NCBI GenBank assembly: GCA_002507425.1
Contig: DAZU01000074.1
Span: 916-8,918 of the forward strand
DNA: 8,003 nt
From: Euryarchaeota archaeon UBA53
GTDB lineage: Archaea; Thermoplasmatota; Poseidoniia; Poseidoniales; Poseidoniaceae
Direction of reading: 5' to 3'
A program made the translations under genes and the position numbers. Numbering within the stretch: the stretch's first letter is position 1; every line of letters starts with the position of its first letter. Below the pieces are notes generated by a model. The model did not search any database. It saw nothing but the letters and a program-made list of their open reading frames with translations, and was not told the origin of the DNA. Shown piece after piece: positions 6,415 through 8,003 of this stretch.

Positions 6415-7038
6415 TCACTTCTTTAGAACAGATGTGATCTCACTTTGCTGAACGGGAACGTATCCATCCTTTGCCGTAATGACAGCAAGGTCCATTCCGT
6501 TACCAGAGGCGGCGTCTCTTTGTGCTGAGGCAGATAAAGCTCGGGCTGCTAAAGCAACGGCATCCTTCCTTGACATATTTTCACTAAATCCATCTTCAAG
6601 AACACCATACATGTATGGCGAACCTGACCCAGTTGCACAATAAACATCAGGAATTGATCCACCTGCGGAATCTATGGAATAAACGGACCCACCATCAGAA
6701 TCGACACCCACAATCAGAAGTTGAACCCAATGAGGTCTTCCAGAAAGAATGTTTGCTGTTAGAGTTGCAGCTCCTTTTACAGTCATTGAATCGCCTCTTC
6801 TTAATTCAAACAAGGAAACTTCGGCAGCAAGTGTTCTTGCGAGCGATTGCGCATGTCCTACTAATCCTGCAGTTGTAAGTGCTAGGTTGTCACCAATCTT
6901 GAACAATTTTTGAACGCTTTTGTTAGCAACAAAATGTCCCATAGTTGCTCGATGGTCAGCCCCAACAACAACACCTCCGTCGAATGTTATGCCTATTGTA
7001 CTAGTCCCAGTCTTGACTGCGCTTGGCCCTTCTTGCAT
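6415..7038 (-). CDS. psmB: Proteasome beta subunit (catalytic, 20S core)
   Basis: Forms the inner rings of the archaeal 20S proteasome and degrades proteins in the cytoplasm, fed by PAN or another AAA unfoldase. 207 aa from the ATG at 7038. An 11-residue propeptide ending in KTG precedes the nucleophile T12 (mature Thr1, TSTIGIT), released by self-cleavage. Mature D17 and K33 are at D28 and K44 (ANKSVQK), matching Thermoplasma numbering. Further landmarks are AAGGSIPD-like SAGGSIPD, ATGSGSPYMYGVLE, and the QRDAASG block with the catalytic-site aspartate. The frame stays open upstream to 7149, but the ATG at 7038 has an AAGGTGA site four bases away and gives a normal propeptide; the longer version would overlap sepF. 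No alpha subunit is in this window. It is transcribed towards aCPSF1, 88 bases away. Confidence 0.96.
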   Translation of the reverse strand: MQEGPSAVKTGTSTIGITFDGGVVVGADHRATMGHFVANKSVQKLFKIGDNLALTTAGLVGHAQSLARTLAAEVSLFELRRGDSMTVKGAATLTANILSGRPHWVQLLIVGVDSDGGSVYSIDSAGGSIPDVYCATGSGSPYMYGVLEDGFSENMSRKDAVALAARALSASAQRDAASGNGMDLAVITAKDGYVPVQQSEITSVLKK

Positions 7039-7042
7039 ATTT

Positions 7043-7049
7043 TCACCTT
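7043..7049 (-). promoter_or_regulatory. Shine-Dalgarno site for psmB
   Basis: Minus strand AAGGTGA four bases before the ATG at 7038. It selects this start over the longer in-frame extension and implies that psmB has a 5' leader, unlike the divergent sepF, which lacks any SD. Confidence 0.75.
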
Positions 7050-7099
7050 CCCAAGACCCCCACACGTTGGGCGGGGTTGAGCCTCCCTCTCGCGGGACC

Positions 7100-7107
7100 C
7101 TTATGAA
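7100..7107. promoter_or_regulatory. Symmetric TATA-like element between psmB and sepF
   Basis: CTTATGAA on the plus strand, TTCATAAG on the minus strand. Its centre (about 7104) is 26 bases before the A of the sepF ATG, the usual archaeal TATA-to-start distance, so sepF could be leaderless. Read the other way it would start psmB near 7078, leaving a leader of about 40 bases with the SD. The box is not a consensus TTTATA, so the call is tentative. The rest of the 91-base gap is a GC-rich patch with a possible hairpin. Confidence 0.35.
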
Positions 7108-7129
7108 CCAACCGTCCTTCCATGCAAAT

Positions 7130-7594
7130 ATGAGCGACGAGGATAACAACCAAACATCGCTAAATGCTTTTGGTGGTGGTAAACCGAGAAAACTAAATCT
7201 CCCATCAGAAACATCAGATATTTCGAAAGTTGTTTCAGATGTGGCTAATCGATATCACGACTTGGGGAAATTATACCCTAATGCACCAGTTCCTTCAAAC
7301 GTAAGCGGGTTGGTAATTCATAGAGCGACTTTACATGATCTGACGGGTATTTACAATCTAATGGATTGGTTATCTGATGGTGAGGTTGTTATCGTAAGAA
7401 TGGAGAAGTTATTGACTAGGGATTTAGAATTACAAAAAGCAATCGAGCAACTTAACCAATTCATCCTGCATGACCTGGGAGGCCAAATAATAAGGCTAAC
7501 AGACACAAGGTTGATGTTACTCCCACCCGGTTGTAAGGGTGTGAAAGGTTTAGATTCCGAAGCTTTTGCAGTTGAAGGTTCAGAATTTGTTTAG
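7130..7594 (+). CDS. sepF: SepF-like cell-division protein (archaeal type)
   Basis: Archaeal SepF binds FtsZ and anchors the division ring to the membrane. The protein is 154 aa. The conserved SepF core (DUF552) covers about 59-138: LVIHRATLHDL, the helix before GEVVIVRMEKLL (84-95), the dimer helix KAIEQLNQFI, the Gly-Gly in HDLGGQIIRL (114-123), and LMLLPPG. I chose the ATG at 7130 because longer frames run into the psmB leader; an ATG at 7103 is possible but adds nothing family-like. The start has no SD and sits 26 bases after a TATA-like element. The N-terminus (MSDEDNNQ) is acidic and lacks the amphipathic membrane-targeting helix expected at residues 1-12; a candidate helix lies at 29-48. 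The ZPR1 gene follows after 8 bases. The assignment rests on motif pattern. Confidence 0.85.
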   Translation: MSDEDNNQTSLNAFGGGKPRKLNLPSETSDISKVVSDVANRYHDLGKLYPNAPVPSNVSGLVIHRATLHDLTGIYNLMDWLSDGEVVIVRMEKLLTRDLELQKAIEQLNQFILHDLGGQIIRLTDTRLMLLPPGCKGVKGLDSEAFAVEGSEFV

Positions 7595-7597
7595 GTG
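7593..7597 (+). promoter_or_regulatory. Shine-Dalgarno site for the ZPR1-family gene
   Basis: AGGTG overlapping the sepF stop codon TAG, five bases before the next ATG. It supports the start at 7603 and translational coupling of the two genes. Confidence 0.6.
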
Positions 7598-7602
7598 TTG
7601 GT

Positions 7603-8003
7603 ATGAATCAAATCCCCATAGACATACCTTGCCCAGTTTGTAATGCAGAGGGCGAGGTAAAGATGATGACTCACATTGATGAGATTCCGTATTTCGGAGA
7701 GCATACTCAGGTTACGATACTTTGCGATAAATGTGGTTGGCGTCAATCAGATTTTATCCCAGCTGAAGGAAGAAAACCAGGAGGTTGCAAACTTGTAATC
7801 AGTAAACCTGAACATATTCGTGCTAGAGTTGTTCGCTCTTCTTCTTGCACCGTAAGGATTGAAGAATTAGACTTGGAAGTTAAACCGGGTTCCTCATCAA
7901 CAGGTTATGTATCAAACGTTGAAGGTGTAATTGACCGCTTTATGGATGTGATTGTTATGGTAACAAGGCAAGCATATGTAGAGGATTCTGACATCTCAGA
8001 GAT
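7603..8003 (+). CDS. ZPR1-family zinc-finger protein, N-terminal part (runs off the right edge)
   Basis: 133 codons are visible. The first 50 residues carry a four-cysteine zinc finger, C10-x2-C13, 27 residues, then C41-x2-C44, with the ZPR1 signature IPYFGEHTQ before the second pair and CGWRQSDF after it. The following part (about 55-130) matches the family's beta-rich domain: ISKPEHIRARVVRSSSCTVRI, a basic patch and a serine, then ELDLEVKPGSSSTGYVSNVEGVI in short. Eukaryotic ZPR1 binds elongation factor eEF1A and helps it fold; archaeal members have a single ZPR1 module and are little studied, so a role in aEF1A handling is inference. The gene is 8 bases after sepF with an AGGTG site across the sepF stop, so the two are almost certainly on one message. 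The C-terminus lies outside the window. Confidence 0.9.
   Translation, partial: MNQIPIDIPCPVCNAEGEVKMMTHIDEIPYFGEHTQVTILCDKCGWRQSDFIPAEGRKPGGCKLVISKPEHIRARVVRSSSCTVRIEELDLEVKPGSSSTGYVSNVEGVIDRFMDVIVMVTRQAYVEDSDISE

Noticed and set aside
7050..7110. tRNA or tRNA fragment in the GC-rich patch
   Set aside because: No T-loop consensus, anticodon arm or acceptor stem could be built on either strand.
6920..7129. Upstream extension of the sepF frame
   Set aside because: It runs antisense through psmB and its leader, has no SD or family similarity, and the SepF-like protein is complete from 7130.
7039..7149. In-frame 37-residue N-terminal extension of psmB
   Set aside because: The ATG at 7038 has an SD and gives a normal 11-residue propeptide before the catalytic Thr; the extension would overlap the sepF start and lies in the GC-rich promoter patch.
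1..8003. Defence system, CRISPR array, insertion sequence or prophage
   Set aside because: No spaced repeats, transposase, integrase or nuclease cluster is visible; almost all bases belong to housekeeping genes.

Overview
The window looks like a moderately AT-rich archaeal genome, most likely a marine planktonic euryarchaeote of the Marine Group II (Poseidoniales) type or a close relative within or near Thermoplasmatota. The informational and cell-biology genes are archaeal: the KH-domain beta-CASP ribonuclease aCPSF1, a proteasome beta subunit with a short propeptide, an archaeal SepF, an archaeal/eukaryal-type tryptophanyl-tRNA synthetase and a ZPR1 zinc-finger protein. The metabolic genes look bacterial: PlsC-type acyltransferase, ThyA and FolA, the last two matching E. 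coli residue numbering. That mixture is known from Marine Group II, but the lineage is inferred from gene content only; I could not run a search.

Layout. 1-1778, minus strand: plsC, thyA and folA (folA runs off the left edge), closely spaced in that transcription order. 1779-1867: short divergent gap. 1868-4421, plus strand: an unrecognised secreted, membrane-anchored protein whose end overlaps the start of trpS. 4422-7038, minus strand: psmB followed by aCPSF1; the aCPSF1 and trpS stop codons abut tail to tail with no spacer. 7039-7129: a divergent promoter region with a strikingly GC-rich patch. 7130-8003, plus strand: sepF followed by a ZPR1-family gene that runs off the right edge. No gap exceeds 100 bases, and I saw no tRNA, rRNA, CRISPR array or insertion sequence.

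How it works together. Most of the window is core housekeeping: dTMP and folate cycling (thyA-folA), possible ester-lipid synthesis (plsC), tryptophan charging (trpS), protein turnover (psmB), 3'-end formation and transcription termination (aCPSF1), and division (sepF). The first genes of three transcription units (the 397-aa gene, sepF, plsC) have no Shine-Dalgarno site. Most internal genes do: GGAGG before trpS, GGAGGTGAT before aCPSF1, AGGTG before the ZPR1 gene. This suggests leaderless first genes and SD-led downstream genes. psmB is the exception, with an SD and a structured leader.

The best leads are small-scale. The 88-base psmB-aCPSF1 spacer has back-to-back hairpins plus a mutually exclusive 7-bp pairing that would hide the aCPSF1 ribosome binding site. 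A palindrome sits exactly at the abutting trpS/aCPSF1 stops. A symmetric TATA-like element could drive both psmB and sepF. The unrecognised surface protein at 1868-3061 may be a degenerate NodB-like domain. I found no evidence of a defence or mobile system.
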